In this document: positions 59,001-64,000 of the stretch, one piece after another
Position numbering within the stretch: the stretch's first letter is position 1
Layout: every line of letters starts with the position of its first letter
From: Chrysopilus asiliformis
Taxonomy: Eukaryota > Arthropoda > Insecta > Diptera > Rhagionidae
DNA: 64,000 nucleotides
NCBI GenBank assembly: GCA_964034945.1
Contig: OZ035960.1
Location: 45,673,002-45,737,001, forward strand
Direction of reading: 5' to 3'
Program-made: the position numbers and the translations under genes
Notes under the pieces: generated by a model
Told to the model about the DNA's origin: nothing
Seen by the model: only the letters and a program-made list of their open reading frames with translations
Database searches by the model: none

Positions 59001-61957
59001 CGTGAAAAAATCTCATATAGGGGTTTTTGGGATCGCTGAATCCGATTCTGACATTAAGAAGTCTGTAAGGATAGCGGAAGGTCCTGTAAGGGTAACGTGA
59101 TAATCCTTTTCCTCAAATTTTCATAAGAAAAGCTATAATTGCCAATCTGGCAATTATTGAAAACCCGTATGGTGATATTCGTATCAAAATTCGAAGTTAT
59201 ACCAAAATTCCACTTTGAAGTCAAATTTTCCAATAAGATTTTTAAAAATTTATTCCAATCGGATTTTGATGTATGGGAGTTTTATGTAGAATCATATCCT
59301 AAACAACTTTTGTTCTTGGACTTTTTTGATGAGATGCACCGTTTTTGCGATATTTACAAAAAACCTTTTCGTTCGTATGGGGGACACAGCCCCCCCCCCC
59401 CCCCCCCCCCCTAATGGTCCATTTTTGCCCATTAATGAACTTAGCCTCGCATTTTACAAAAAACGGATCTGTGCAAAATTTCAAGTCTCTAGCTCAATCC
59501 GTGCGCTCGCAATCCGCGCCACAGACAGACGGACAGACGGACAGACAGACGGACAGACAGACGGACAGACAGACGGACGGACGGACATGCAAAATTAATT
59601 ATTTTGATCATTCTAAACACACTGGTGTAATTCATTTTTGTGTGTGATGACGGGATCTTGGCGTTACAAACGGTGAAGCAAAGTCCGTAAGAATATGTCA
59701 AAGTCACAAATATATATTCTAAGACGGACGTTCCCAAGCTGGGGTGCAGGAACAAGTTTTTGGGAGTGCGAGAAGAATTTTTGATTTGTGAAATACGTTT
59801 AAACTAAACTTAAATTTGATTTTCTTACCCAATTCTAAAATTGGATTCAGTGTAATAAAGTGATTTAACTTTCAATTTAAGGATTTAGTAGACTTTGACT
59901 CGTAAAAATTTTCGCTTACGGCGTATTTTTCTACAAATTTTCTGCCTATAGCGTCTCTTTCCGATTTTTTTCTTGCCTGCGTCACGTTTTTCTTAATTTT
60001 CACCATAAAACCGGTTTTACTATAAAAAGGGATAAAATTTAAAATAATAATAAGAAAATAAATAAAAGGGGGTTCTATTTTTAAAAAATGTACTAAAAAT
60101 GAAAAAAAAATAAAGTGAGATAAAAGCATAAAAAATAAAATAAAATAAATATTTATCTCGCTTTTATTTCTGATACACAGCGCCCAAAAAATTATTTTTT
60201 TTTCTTTTTAGTACATTATTGAGTTTTTTTTTTAAAAAAAGACTTTAAAACTTAAAAAAAGCGTGTAGTCTTTTTTGCATTTTGCAATATCGGAATATGG
60301 ATAACCTCACCTAAATTCTGTCAAATATGGTGTTAAAAATTCATGAAAAAATTTTATAAAAAAATTTCAACATTTCTAAATATCTGATTCACAATATCTA
60401 GATATGCTTAATAAATCTGTCGCGAACTATTAAATATTTTAGGGTCAAAGTGGGTAAATGTAAACAGGGGTAATTGTAAACACTATTGGTTGTCCCCAAA
60501 CTGCTATTCCTTCTTAGCTTATCGAGATAATATATTGGAAATTGATCTTTTGTCTCACTGCGGACACGTGGCACAATAGATCTAAGAGAGGGTTCGTTCT
60601 GTAGGAGCTGTCAAAAAAAGTGCTTCTTTTTAGTGTGATTTCAGTTTTCCGAAGAGGGAAAAGAATTATATTTTGAAGGGATTTTTAAAAGAAGGATGTA
60701 TGTTTTAGCTTAATATACGAACAATATAGTTGCTTGAGATAGGTTATATATGTTAATTGTTGGCCATAAACAAACTGTGAAAAATTATTGTCTGTTTACA
60801 TTTACCCCCTCATTTGTAACCTCATGTCCAAATGTAAACACTATAATGGGGTTAATGTAAACAATTTCTGGCAAATGTAAACACCCTTTTTATACCCGTA
60901 TGGTGAAACCAAAGGGTATATTAACTTTGCCTTACTGTTTATAACGCCAAGATCCTGTCATCACACACAAAAATGAATTATACCAGTATGACAAAAAAAA
61001 TTAACTTCTGCATGTCCGTCCGTCCGTGTGTCTGTGGCGCGGATTGCGGGCGCACGGATTGAGCTAGAGACTTGAAATTTTGCGCAGATACGTATATAAA
61101 AAAAGGATAAAAAAAGGTGTTTACCTTTACCCCATTTTTCAAAAATTTGAAAAAAATGTAGGGGTAAAAGTAACCATCCAATTTTGTAAAAAATTAAGGA
61201 CCTATGATGGAATGGGCAATAAATAGACAACAAATTTTAACATAATATATCAAAACTCCGCTGTTAGTGATTTAATTTTAAAAAAAACCATTACAAAGTT
61301 GAAAAGATATCAAAAAAGTGAAAATCGTTTACAATAACCCTCGTTGACCCTACTAAATTAAATTGAACATTTTGATACCTACTTGAATATTATTTTATTA
61401 GTTGCAACTTTTCTAAATCAAATTAACCCTAAACTTTTAGTTTCAAAACAACAATTTATATGTATGTCACCGGGTCATTTCAATAAAATGTAAATTAAAC
61501 TATTACACGTTGAACAATTAAAACAATTTGCATATCCATCCTTGAACTATATCTGCTCAGATACACGAAGGTCAATTATATTCATAATTCAATAAATCAC
61601 ATAGAGAAATTTAGAAAAAAAAAACCATAACAATAATAAACGTTTATGGCAACAGCTGAAACTCGATTAAAATCGATCAAAGTTCAATTTGACACGCAAT
61701 CAAGAGTGCTTTGTAGAAATTCACCGAATAGAAGATTAATTAAACGCCATCTTAAAATTTTAGCAGTAAATGGCAATATGTAACGATTCTGTGATAGCGT
61801 TTTGGCAACAAATCTATGTTTATCTCTTTAAACATTTCGCTTCAGATTGGAATTTCGAGTTTGGAATTTGTGACGGAGCTTTCCATGCAAGACTCAAATC
61901 GTGTCTTAATCTTAAAACTCACCTTTTTGTGTGATGTAACTGTGCAGCTGACTCCAT
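16878..61957 (-). CDS. spir: spire, partial: KIND and four WH2 repeats (gene span)
   Basis: Spire nucleates actin filaments on intracellular membranes. Its KIND domain binds formins of the Cappuccino/FMN type and its tandem WH2 repeats line up actin monomers. The eight exons (listed separately) join to 271 complete codons without a stop. In fragment numbering, residues 1 to about 123 are the C-terminal part of KIND ([35 protein letters not shown]). An acidic stretch lies near 51-70. WH2-A is about 149-168 ([19 protein letters not shown]), WH2-B about 180-200, WH2-C about 212-235 ([10 protein letters not shown]) and WH2-D about 246-262 ([15 protein letters not shown]). [13 protein letters not shown] between B and C is a near-invariant Spire signature. 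All junctions have GT-AG signals and matching phases. The N-terminus and the Spir-box and FYVE-like finger are not in the window. Identification is by recognition of the family; the exon joins are inferred. Confidence 0.95.
17005..17088 (-). other. spire mini-intron of 84 bp
   Basis: Its donor is GTAAAAAAAC and its acceptor is TTTATTTTAG. It is free of repeats and splits the WH2-C coding region from the RKLPPP linker. Confidence 0.88.
17089..17200 (-). CDS. spir: spire exon g (WH2-B end, WH2-C)
   Basis: A 112-nt exon bounded by TTTTCTAG and GTAAAAAAAC. It completes the split Arg and leaves in phase 0. Its 37 codons begin [19 protein letters not shown] and continue [30 protein letters not shown] is the strongest Spire identifier in the window, and EFIRSRPPL is the WH2-C core. 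Confidence 0.97.
18047..19612 (+). mobile_element. G-run transposon copy B, 1566 bp, TSD TA
   Basis: Nearly identical to copy A but in the opposite orientation, with TA on both sides. It carries the same Helitron at the same place (18545-18940). The plus-strand transposase tail at 18950-19281 keeps FCIICKKN with both cysteines but has one base fewer in the A-run before ATGAACCGC, so the frame breaks where copy A stays open. A stop (TAA) in the basic region is shared with A. Subterminal words include GGGGAATTGCGGACCAG and GGGGAATTATGGACCAC. Confidence 0.87.
18545..18940 (+). mobile_element. Helitron, non-autonomous, 396 bp
   Basis: The best-preserved copy in the window. It starts TCATACTAATATA and ends CGACGGGTATACAAGCTAG, with a hairpin before the end, and is inserted between A and T as Helitrons are. 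It carries a short GTCT run near 18588-18603 and two diverged copies of a CGAAACTACTGAACCGATTG-like phrase. Confidence 0.85.
20481..21065 (+). repeat. GTCY-family dispersed element, copy K1
   Basis: It starts TATACCCGTATGGTGAAACC and ends near ATCACCATACGGGT plus ATTGCCAGATTGGCAATTAT, so the two ends are imperfect inverted repeats around CCCGTATGGTGA. A (GTCY)n microsatellite lies at 20611-20672. The layout recalls dipteran mini-me elements, which carry GTCY tracts. Long open frames here are only microsatellite translations. Confidence 0.75.
21111..21676 (+). repeat. GTCY-family dispersed element, copy K2
   Basis: A direct tandem neighbour of K1, about 45 bp further on, with the same start, the same GTCY tract (21244-21293) and the same end. 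The pair may have arisen by unequal exchange or by head-to-tail insertion. Confidence 0.75.
21992..22122 (-). CDS. spir: spire exon f (WH2-A and start of WH2-B)
   Basis: A 131-nt exon bounded by ATTTTCAG and GTAAATTTT, starting in phase 0 and ending with two bases of a split Arg codon. It encodes WH2-A ([19 protein letters not shown]), a linker containing [10 protein letters not shown], and the amphipathic helix of WH2-B ([13 protein letters not shown]). WH2 repeats bind actin through such a helix followed by an LKK(V/T)-type motif. Here the helix and the LRKV motif of WH2-B lie on different exons. Confidence 0.96.
23432..23578. repeat. degenerate CAGTCGT-type array
   Basis: About twenty imperfect units of CAGTCGT, TTAGTCGT and CAGTCAGT follow one another. 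Low-complexity expansion without coding sense. Confidence 0.75.
25480..25719. mobile_element. piggyBac-type MITE, 240 bp, TSD TTAA
   Basis: The TIRs are CACTCTAACTACCACGTCAG and its imperfect complement (CTGTCGTGGCAGTTAGAGTG), flanked by TTAA at 25476-25479 and 25720-25723. The TTAA target is characteristic of piggyBac. No ORF. Confidence 0.82.
26577..26653 (-). CDS. spir: spire exon e (KIND to WH2-A linker)
   Basis: A 77-nt exon that enters with two bases of a split Asp codon and leaves in phase 0 at a GTGAGTAAAT donor. It reads [20 protein letters not shown] and then GFSDW. The closing SDW joins ARFWMQVV of exon f to give the D-W-A-R-F-W start of the first WH2 repeat. It therefore links the formin-binding and actin-binding modules. 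Confidence 0.92.
26654..26735 (-). other. spire mini-intron of 82 bp
   Basis: Its donor is GTAACT and its acceptor is CTTCACTAAAG, with pyrimidine-rich sequence just before. It holds no repeats, in contrast with the adjacent 4.5-kb and 8.3-kb introns. Confidence 0.85.
26736..26856 (-). CDS. spir: spire exon d (end of KIND)
   Basis: A 121-nt exon bounded by TTTTTTCAG and GTAACTAAA, starting in phase 0 and ending with one base of a split Asp codon. Its 40 codons include [19 protein letters not shown], matching the late KIND helix of Spire (consensus roughly YxAVCRALxxExLELxxFL). It precedes exon e by only 82 bp. Confidence 0.95.
27142..28646. mobile_element. composite MITE with GCTCAG-rich ends, hosting another MITE
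   Basis: The TIRs are GGGCGCATTCAGTGAACTGA and its complement, with AAT on both outer sides. Both ends are packed with CTGAGC/GCTCAG words in both orientations (27160-27230 and 28525-28630). The core is occupied by a second MITE (27287-27813) and possibly a third element (about 27829-28373, weak TIRs around GTACACGG and its mirror). Confidence 0.75.
27287..27813. mobile_element. PIF/Harbinger-type MITE, 527 bp, TSD TAA
   Basis: The TIRs start AGCAGGGTTTA and the inner part has paired CAAGTAACTTGCGGCAAGTA and its mirror, with TAA on both sides. Nested within the GCTCAG-rich element. The short open frames are not transposase. Confidence 0.8.
30094..30616 (-). mobile_element. mariner-type element, deletion derivative with 95-codon ORF
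   Basis: The TIRs are GGGTCGTTCAATAAGGACAT and its near-complement. The minus-strand ORF 30506-30219 starts MVKFTNEQ, which looks like the true transposase start, and passes directly into the C-terminal region ([19 protein letters not shown], then [19 protein letters not shown]). The [11 protein letters not shown] block holds the last catalytic Asp of mariner-like DDE/D transposases. The earlier two are lost by an in-frame deletion of the middle. The protein cannot be catalytic, but the ORF is still open. Confidence 0.85.
32254..32827. mobile_element. PIF/Harbinger-type MITE, 574 bp, TSD TTA
   Basis: Long, nearly perfect TIRs start AGGTGGGTTTAGAAACACGA and extend about 50 bp, with TTA on each side. 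The words TGCTCAG occur just outside both ends, so a longer duplication cannot be excluded. Open frames inside have no transposase motif. Confidence 0.82.
33723..33800. repeat. hairpin with 27-bp arms
   Basis: The arms CAAAAATGTTCGACAAAAAT plus CTGTCTG (33723-33749) and the mirror at 33774-33800 are nearly perfect around a 24-base loop. Too small to class; perhaps the ends of a deleted element. Confidence 0.6.
34023..34205 (+). mobile_element. Helitron 5' fragment
   Basis: It starts TCATACTAATATATAAAAAT and follows the copy at 18545 through the GTCT run, CGGCTGAACCGATTGACTTG and the G-rich stretch. It then breaks off near 34200. No 3' hairpin. Confidence 0.7.
34656..35039. mobile_element. 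PIF/Harbinger-type MITE, 384 bp, TSD TAA
   Basis: The TIRs are AGGTGCCGCTCCACATGAGA plus GTAAAT, with TAA on both sides. The interior repeats ACTCGC and CTCTCGAGA words in both orientations. It lies 110 bp from spire exon c. Confidence 0.85.
35149..35243 (-). CDS. spir: spire exon c (acidic insert of KIND)
   Basis: A 95-nt exon bounded by CATTTCAG and GTGAGAATT. It enters in phase 1 (G from exon b plus AT gives Asp) and leaves in phase 0. The 31 full codons begin [14 protein letters not shown], which is strongly acidic, and end [12 protein letters not shown]. Spire KIND domains carry a similar DEGI-plus-acidic loop before the next helix, so this fits the family well. Confidence 0.92.
36041..36530 (-). 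mobile_element. Helitron with duplicated middle, 5' end cut
   Basis: The minus-strand 3' end is AGCCCGGCAACGACGGG followed by TATGCAAGCTAG. The phrase AACCGATTGG(C/T)CTGAAAT occurs in three diverged copies, one more than at 18545, and a CCCTACCCCTACTCCCCCCA-type stretch is duplicated. The start TCATACTAATA is missing. Confidence 0.7.
36710..37849 (-). mobile_element. hAT element, 1140 bp, TSD CTTATAAG
   Basis: The TIRs are (T/C)AGGGCCCGGAT followed by TTAAGGCA words. It has a perfect 8-bp duplication CTTATAAG at 36702-36709 and 37850-37857; an 8-bp duplication and a CAGGG-like start are typical of hAT. The interior repeats AAAAAGGCA near both ends. It contains a finger ORF (37298-37546) but no transposase core. 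Confidence 0.87.
37298..37546 (-). CDS. BED-like zinc-finger ORF of hAT element, 82 codons
   Basis: It starts [16 protein letters not shown] and has [20 protein letters not shown], then a spaced [11 protein letters not shown]. The C-x2-C followed by H-x4/5-H spacing fits a BED-type DNA-binding finger like that of CGGBP1-like proteins and hAT transposase N-termini. The rest of a transposase is absent. It may be a leftover, or a small DNA-binding protein able to occupy the element ends. Function not known. Confidence 0.5.
   Translation of the reverse strand: MPKITRENRLILVNLVNTFGKDCFSTDGSLLFCKMCEKVVNHSKKYFVTQHIKIAIHKNLLQKASSKKVGLFKNAISRRSDS
38098..38278 (-). mobile_element. tRNA-derived SINE
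   Basis: On the minus strand a tRNA-like head of about 73 nt begins GTGGCGTGGATGG. Its A box is TGGCTCAGTCAGC (38267-38255) and its B box is GGTTCAAATCC (38223-38213), followed by an unrelated body and an A-run tail at 38108-38098. The polymerase III boxes are well spaced. It is not a functional tRNA gene, because stems are imperfect and the body continues into unrelated sequence. No clear target duplication was seen. Confidence 0.8.
40291..40408 (-). CDS. spir: spire exon b (KIND domain)
   Basis: A 118-nt exon bounded by TTTATTTCCAG and GTGAGTTAA. It starts in phase 0 and ends with one base of a split Asp codon. The 39 codons contain [10 protein letters not shown] and [17 protein letters not shown], matching the central KIND helices (in Spire the consensus is roughly LGIxxYKALD, then a helix ending in LERLIxxMT). 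KIND is a degenerate kinase C-lobe fold that binds the formin tail; it has no catalytic activity. Confidence 0.93.
41073..41312. mobile_element. PIF/Harbinger-type MITE, 240 bp, TSD TTA
   Basis: The TIRs start GGCACTTGGCACACCGAAT and run about 50 bp with mismatches. TTA lies at 41070-41072 and 41313-41315. The empty site is seen at 44352 (GCCTACTTAAACCG), which proves the ends. Confidence 0.92.
41323..41665. mobile_element. TA-targeting MITE, 343 bp
   Basis: The TIRs are CACGGCAAAAAATC followed by a GGAGT-like word and the mirror, with TA at 41321-41322 and 41666-41667. The empty site AACCGTAGAAATTC at 44374-44387 confirms the ends. The interior is AT-rich with several TTGGATT words. Confidence 0.9.
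42590..43200 (+). pseudogene. possible retroposed sequence with A-rich tail
   Basis: It ends in a long tail built of runs of 11-14 A interrupted by single C (43137-43196), as left by target-primed insertion. Upstream, a frame reads [18 protein letters not shown] and then stop at about 42855-42912, which has protein-like composition. The remainder is broken and no family was recognised. It could be a degraded LINE end, a SINE or a processed copy of an mRNA. Confidence 0.3.
44310..44833. mobile_element. PIF/Harbinger-type MITE, 524 bp, TSD TAA
   Basis: The TIRs are GGCCCGTTTGCTGAAACAAG and its complement, with TAA on both sides. Its left half contains the uninterrupted target of the two MITEs at 41073 and 41323. 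A nested inverted pair, GCGTTTTTTTAATGTTCT near 44409 and its mirror near 44779, may mark another insert. An inverted relative of the left half follows at 44834-44960. Confidence 0.83.
45700..46620 (+). pseudogene. mariner-type transposase, broken
   Basis: The plus-strand start is MNRLTCEQR at 45791. Later frames give [15 protein letters not shown] N-terminal helices, [20 protein letters not shown], the second catalytic block [14 protein letters not shown] and the third block [19 protein letters not shown], ending ERVVEN and stop at 46415. Frameshifts and a central deletion separate the pieces. The right terminal repeat (GGGTGATCCAATAAGAGCTT, read inverted) ends at 46620; the left one is not clear. 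Related to, but distinct from, the copy at 30094. Confidence 0.88.
46423..46485. repeat. 21-bp triplication
   Basis: TCAGAATGGACCATTTAAGA plus G is repeated three times in the 3' trailer of the mariner remnant, just after its stop codon. Confidence 0.88.
46837..47112. mobile_element. piggyBac-type MITE, 276 bp, TSD TTAA
   Basis: The TIRs are CCCTCCGTCTACC and the mirror, flanked by TTAA on both sides. An inner GGGGTCAATTTGACCCC palindrome is mirrored by GGGGTCTAATTGACCCC on the right. A CCC-type start and TTAA target fit piggyBac. Confidence 0.87.
48319..48600 (-). mobile_element. old Helitron-like fragment
   Basis: The minus-strand end ACGGGTATCCAAGCTAG is preserved, but half of the hairpin is deleted. 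The body matches 660-790 (GTTTTTTGCATATG, AATTCTAACATC). Confidence 0.55.
49040..49425. repeat. snap-back inverted repeat, arms about 180 bp
   Basis: The arms 49043-49222 and 49236-49420 are close to perfect inverses. Examples are GAGCCACCGAATTGCAGGGG against its mirror, and AAAAAGTACTCAACCA against its mirror. The loop is about 15 bases. No TIR-TSD structure was recognised and no ORF. A transcript through it would fold into a long hairpin. Confidence 0.85.
49634..49767. mobile_element. 134-bp MITE, second copy
   Basis: Same family as 13909-14043, inverted. The ends TCTGTGGCAACAAGTCAT and mirror are almost perfect. It is small enough to form one hairpin. Confidence 0.78.
49988..50403. mobile_element. 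PIF/Harbinger-type MITE, 416 bp, TSD TTA
   Basis: The TIRs start TGCCGCGGTCACATGACGCT and continue about 50 bp, with TTA at 49985-49987 and 50404-50406. It is GC-rich against an AT-rich background, with many CAGCAGC words. A 5' fragment of the same family precedes it (49935-49972), also after TTA. Confidence 0.87.
52141..52686 (-). repeat. GTCY-family dispersed element, copy K3
   Basis: An inverted, essentially full-length copy from TTGCCAATCTGGCAA near 52159 to CACCATACGGGTATA at 52686, with GACGGACGGACGGACAGACA at 52525-52552. Confidence 0.75.
53271..53542. mobile_element. MITE with TIR CACTCAGAAAAATG, copy 1
   Basis: Flanked by TA-like sequence. The interior contains GGTCAACTCGTGCAGCTC, GTTAACTCTGACC and CGTATGTAGGTCGTCGAG. 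The same 265-272 bp unit is inverted at 63226-63489. The reading frames through it are chance. Confidence 0.8.
55062..55127. repeat. hairpin with 28-bp arms
   Basis: CAGGGGGTTGTTGCTCCTTT and the mirror AAAGGAGCCACAACCCCCTT flank a short AT loop. Stands alone. Confidence 0.7.
56610..56842. mobile_element. hAT-like short element
   Basis: The left side reads GTCCAACCTTTTAGC and GGGCCACATTGAG. The right side reads GCCGCATGCGGCCCGCGGGT then TGGACAAG. This GTCCAACC...GGTTGGAC pairing with GGGCCAC/CGGCCCGCGG words is a familiar look of non-autonomous hAT repeats. No clear 8-bp duplication was seen. Confidence 0.5.
59126..59682 (-). repeat. GTCY-family dispersed element, copy K4, with poly-C
   Basis: An inverted copy that begins with GCTATAATTGCCAATCTGGC and is cut before the CCCGTATGGTGA start. 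It carries a 22-base C run (59390-59411) where K1 and K2 have seven G on the other strand, and a long GACGGACAGACAG tract at 59523-59587. Confidence 0.75.
60442..61350. mobile_element. TA-flanked element with TGTAAACAC words
   Basis: The TIRs are GGGTCAA(A/C)G, followed by GGGTAAATGTAAACA on the left and the mirror of GGGTTATTGTAAAC on the right, with TA on each side. Variants GGGGTAATTGTAAACAC, GGGGTTAATGTAAACAA and AAATGTAAACACC recur inside (60465-60885). Same design as the elements at 1599 and 14427. It hosts copy K5. Confidence 0.75.
60888..61096 (+). repeat. GTCY-family dispersed element, copy K5, truncated
   Basis: It begins TATACCCGTATGGTGAAACC, has a short GTCCGTCCGTGTGTCTG tract, and stops after the GAGACTTGAAATTTTGCGC phrase. 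It is inserted in the TGTAAACAC-word element. Confidence 0.7.
61923..61957 (-). CDS. spir: spire exon a (KIND domain)
   Basis: A 35-nt exon between a TTATTTTCCAG acceptor and a GTGAGTTT donor. It enters with two bases of a split codon and leaves in phase 0, reading [11 protein letters not shown], then joins [14 protein letters not shown] in exon b. KIND domains of Spire have a G-x-V element shortly before the LGI..YKALD helix, which fits. The frame that would start at its internal ATG reaches a stop just after the splice, so this is not the first exon. It is very short and lies 21.5 kb from the next exon, so it is less certain than the others. Confidence 0.72.
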
Positions 61958-63060
61958 CTGGAAAATAATCGAAAAGAAAGAAAAAATAATATTAAATATT
62001 ATCGAAAAAATCATGGCATCGTTCAATAAATATGTTTGCTGTTATTCTTAAATTAACCTCAACACTCTGTTTGTTGATGAACATTGATGAACATTGATGA
62101 ATGAAATACCGCGACTAAGAGCAACTTTATGCTGAAGAAGGTCAGCAAATAAACTGAAATGTATATGAATATACTATATGAAATTACAGAACGATGAACA
62201 TAATCATGGGAAAATGTTATGACTGACGAATTAATTAGATGTCAGTATGTTGAACTCATTCGTCTCGTCATTTTAATCGACAGACTGGTCCCATTTTGTA
62301 AATCATTTTAATCACGCGAACAAAATAATTCAATAGGTGAGGTGAACATATCAAGTAAATCTTGTCAATTTAGTGTTTCAGTTGAATCATCTTTGATTAG
62401 AAATGTGATGGACAGTTGGCAAACATAAGAACAAATTAAAGAAAACCTGGTTATGGCAATCGGAAATTGAATTTTTATCCATACCAGGTAGAAAATGTCA
62501 ATTTCAATTAGTTGGAATTTGATGGTTAAAATTTTTCAAGATATATATGTGTGTGTGACACATAAATTGCTTTAAGATATTTTCGGACAAAAACCCTCAA
62601 CACAAACAGAAAACCTTTAAATCTTGTTTTGAAATTGGAGATCACATTGGAATTTTTCTAAGAAAATAAGTACAGCGGAGGGTCAGTTTAACCACTGCAA
62701 ATAAAGTGGAACCTCGATAAGTCGAAGAAACTTACGAGTTATGGAGGTTTTCGAGATGTAGAGGTTCTACTTATCGAGGTCAATAGCAAGAAACTTCGAG
62801 TTATCGAAGACAATGATGATACATGATACCTGCGTTAACCTGCGTTAGGGAAAGTAAAAATATGTCAACCTGTGGTGGGGAAAATTCAAAAAGTAAACCT
62901 GTAGCAAGTATAATAGGGGGTGAGAAGCTGCTTTGATCATTTCTAAGATAGGTATTTCGAGGATGTAATGTTGGGTAATGAATAACTTCGTCTGCCTACT
63001 ACAGTCAAAAAGTTGACTTGGATCAGGTTTATTACTTTTTTGAGTGTAGAGACCGGATTA
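61958..63060 (-). other. spire upstream intron, no exon seen
   Basis: Upstream of exon a, at least 2 kb of intron run to the window edge. It contains a short direct repeat (ATTGATGAAC x3 near 62080), an old pogo-like end at 62703-62812, and nothing else recognisable. The rest of the intron (63062-64000) holds repeats listed separately. Confidence 0.6.
62703..62812. mobile_element. pogo-like terminal remnant
   Basis: GGAACCTCGATAAGTCGAA at the left and GAGGTTCTACTTATCGAGGT at the right resemble the ends of pogo/Tigger-type elements (consensus word AACCTCGAT). Only about 110 bp remain. Confidence 0.45.
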
Positions 63061-63061
63061 T

Positions 63062-63173
63062 ATGCTTGCATACCCGTCGTTGCCTTTTCCGTGTTCCTAT
63101 GTTGGAACCAGACCATAGACACTCACGCTAAATTTCAAGTTAATCGGTTCAGCCGTTTTTACGTGATAGAGGA

Positions 63174-63204
<31 letters not shown>

Positions 63205-63225
63205 CCAACTCATTTTTATATATTA
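63062..63225 (-). mobile_element. Helitron with internal deletion
   Basis: The 3' end CGACGGGTATGCAAGC (minus strand) lacks the final CTAG. The central half is deleted, joining it to the AACATAGGAACACGG phrase. The 5' ATATATAAAAATGAGTTGG end is preserved next to the MITE at 63226. Confidence 0.65.
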
Positions 63226-63489
63226 CACTCAGAAAAATGGAGGCTAACTCGACGACCTACATACGGCGTAATTGGCCTCGGGCGTTCGCCTGCATGTGGA
63301 CAAGTAAAACTGAGTTGACCTGTGGTCGGAGAAATTCTGAAATTAAGCCACCAGCAGGTGAAGTAGGGCATTGAGAGCTGCACGAGTTGACCTTAGATAG
63401 GTTAACTCTGACCGCTAGCTGGCTTACAGAAACCTCTGTAAGGTCAGAGTTAACCTGACAAAAAGTTTACCTGGACATTTTTCTGAGTG
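63226..63489. mobile_element. MITE with TIR CACTCAGAAAAATG, copy 2, TSD TA
   Basis: Ends CACTCAGAAAAATGG and CATTTTTCTGAGTG, with TA at 63224-63225 and 63490-63491. Inverse of copy 1 at 53271-53542, with few differences. It lies exactly at the Helitron 5' end. Confidence 0.83.
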
Positions 63490-63639
63490 TATGCAATCCA
63501 ATATGCAATATAAAAATACTGCAATATACATGCAAATATTCATAATTTCTTCGAAAACTTGAGTGATATTAACTAAACAACGTAAGAAAAGTTACAATTA
63601 GTAGGGGCGAATTGTCAAATACTCAGGACAGACAAAATT

Positions 63640-63930
63640 TTTATTTGAAAAAATCCATTTGTATAAAAGAGGGGGAAAAGGAGTGGTCCGATTGGATTTT
63701 GATGTATGGAACGGTTATGTAAAATCATATTCTAAACACATTTTTTCTATATAAATTTTGCGATATAATGCACCGTTTTCGAAAAAACAGGATAAAAGTA
63801 TTCCATTTGTATGGGGGAGGAAGGAAGGAATGGTTGAAGTGGATTTTGTATGGATGAGTTATGTAAAAAGACATTCTAAACATATTTTACCACTTTTTGC
63901 TACTCTCTGCACCGCCAACGTCTCTATCAT
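63640..63930 (-). repeat. diverged GTCY-family relative
   Basis: TTTGATGTATGGAACG, TGCACCGTTTTCGAAAA and ATGGATGAGTTATGTAAAA are the inverse of words at 1380-1560. The GTCY tract is absent. It may continue past the window. Confidence 0.5.
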
Positions 63931-64000
63931 CGCTAGTGAGTACGAATTCTCCATAAGCCCAATGTAAAAACCCAATCTTTCTACGCAATGTTTGTGGGGT

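Larger units (their letters stand above)
40409..61922 (-). other. spire intron of 21.5 kb, rich in repeats
   Basis: The largest intron, between exons a and b. It holds most of the elements listed separately between 41073 and 61350. In the stretches between them (41740-44300, 47117-48318, 50407-52140, 53545-55060, 55128-56610, 56845-59125, 59690-60440, 61353-61922) I see only AT-rich DNA with short homopolymers and diverged repeat fragments, with no splice-flanked coding segment. Confidence 0.7.

Overview
This window is insect genomic DNA: AT-rich, intron-dominated, with GT-AG splice signals and a dense load of short DNA transposons. The only host gene I can support is spire, an actin nucleator. 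It lies on the minus strand and eight coding exons can be read (61957 down to 16878). Joined, they give 271 whole codons. These cover most of the KIND domain, the acidic linker and all four actin-binding WH2 repeats. The N-terminal exon(s) lie above 64000. The Spir-box/FYVE-type zinc-finger exons were not found and are probably below position 1. The insect order cannot be set from the sequence.

Layout on the minus strand, 5' to 3': exon a 61923-61957, a 21.5-kb intron, exon b 40291-40408, a 5.0-kb intron, exon c 35149-35243, an 8.3-kb intron, exon d 26736-26856, an 82-bp intron, exon e 26577-26653, a 4.5-kb intron, exon f 21992-22122, a 4.8-kb intron, exon g 17089-17200, an 84-bp intron, exon h 16878-17004, then more than 16.8 kb of intron. 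Reading phase is consistent across all seven junctions. The two tiny introns hold no repeats; the large ones are largely made of mobile elements.

Mobile elements, most recognised from terminal inverted repeats (TIRs) plus target-site duplications (TSDs): seven different small MITEs with 3-bp TTA/TAA duplications (PIF/Harbinger style); four piggyBac-style MITEs bounded by TTAA; a set of TA-flanked elements that begin with a G-run and repeat a short end motif inside themselves (1599-2556, 14427-15998, 18047-19612, 60442-61350); two copies of a TA-flanked MITE that starts CACTCAGAAAAATG; a hAT element with an 8-bp duplication and a BED-like finger ORF; three broken mariner-type elements; several Helitron-like copies (TC start, hairpin plus CTAG end); a tRNA-derived SINE; foldback elements; and a (GTCY)n-bearing dispersed family resembling the dipteran 'mini-me' elements.

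The most informative loci are (1) a filled/empty-site pair at 41070-41667 versus 44352-44385, which proves the boundaries and duplications of two MITEs; (2) nesting at 14149-16177, where a Helitron sits in a G-run element that sits in a piggyBac-like MITE abutting another; and (3) the shared end grammar of the G-run elements, which may mark an uncharacterised group of TA-targeting transposons. No rRNA genes, functional tRNA genes, CRISPR arrays or promoters were found.
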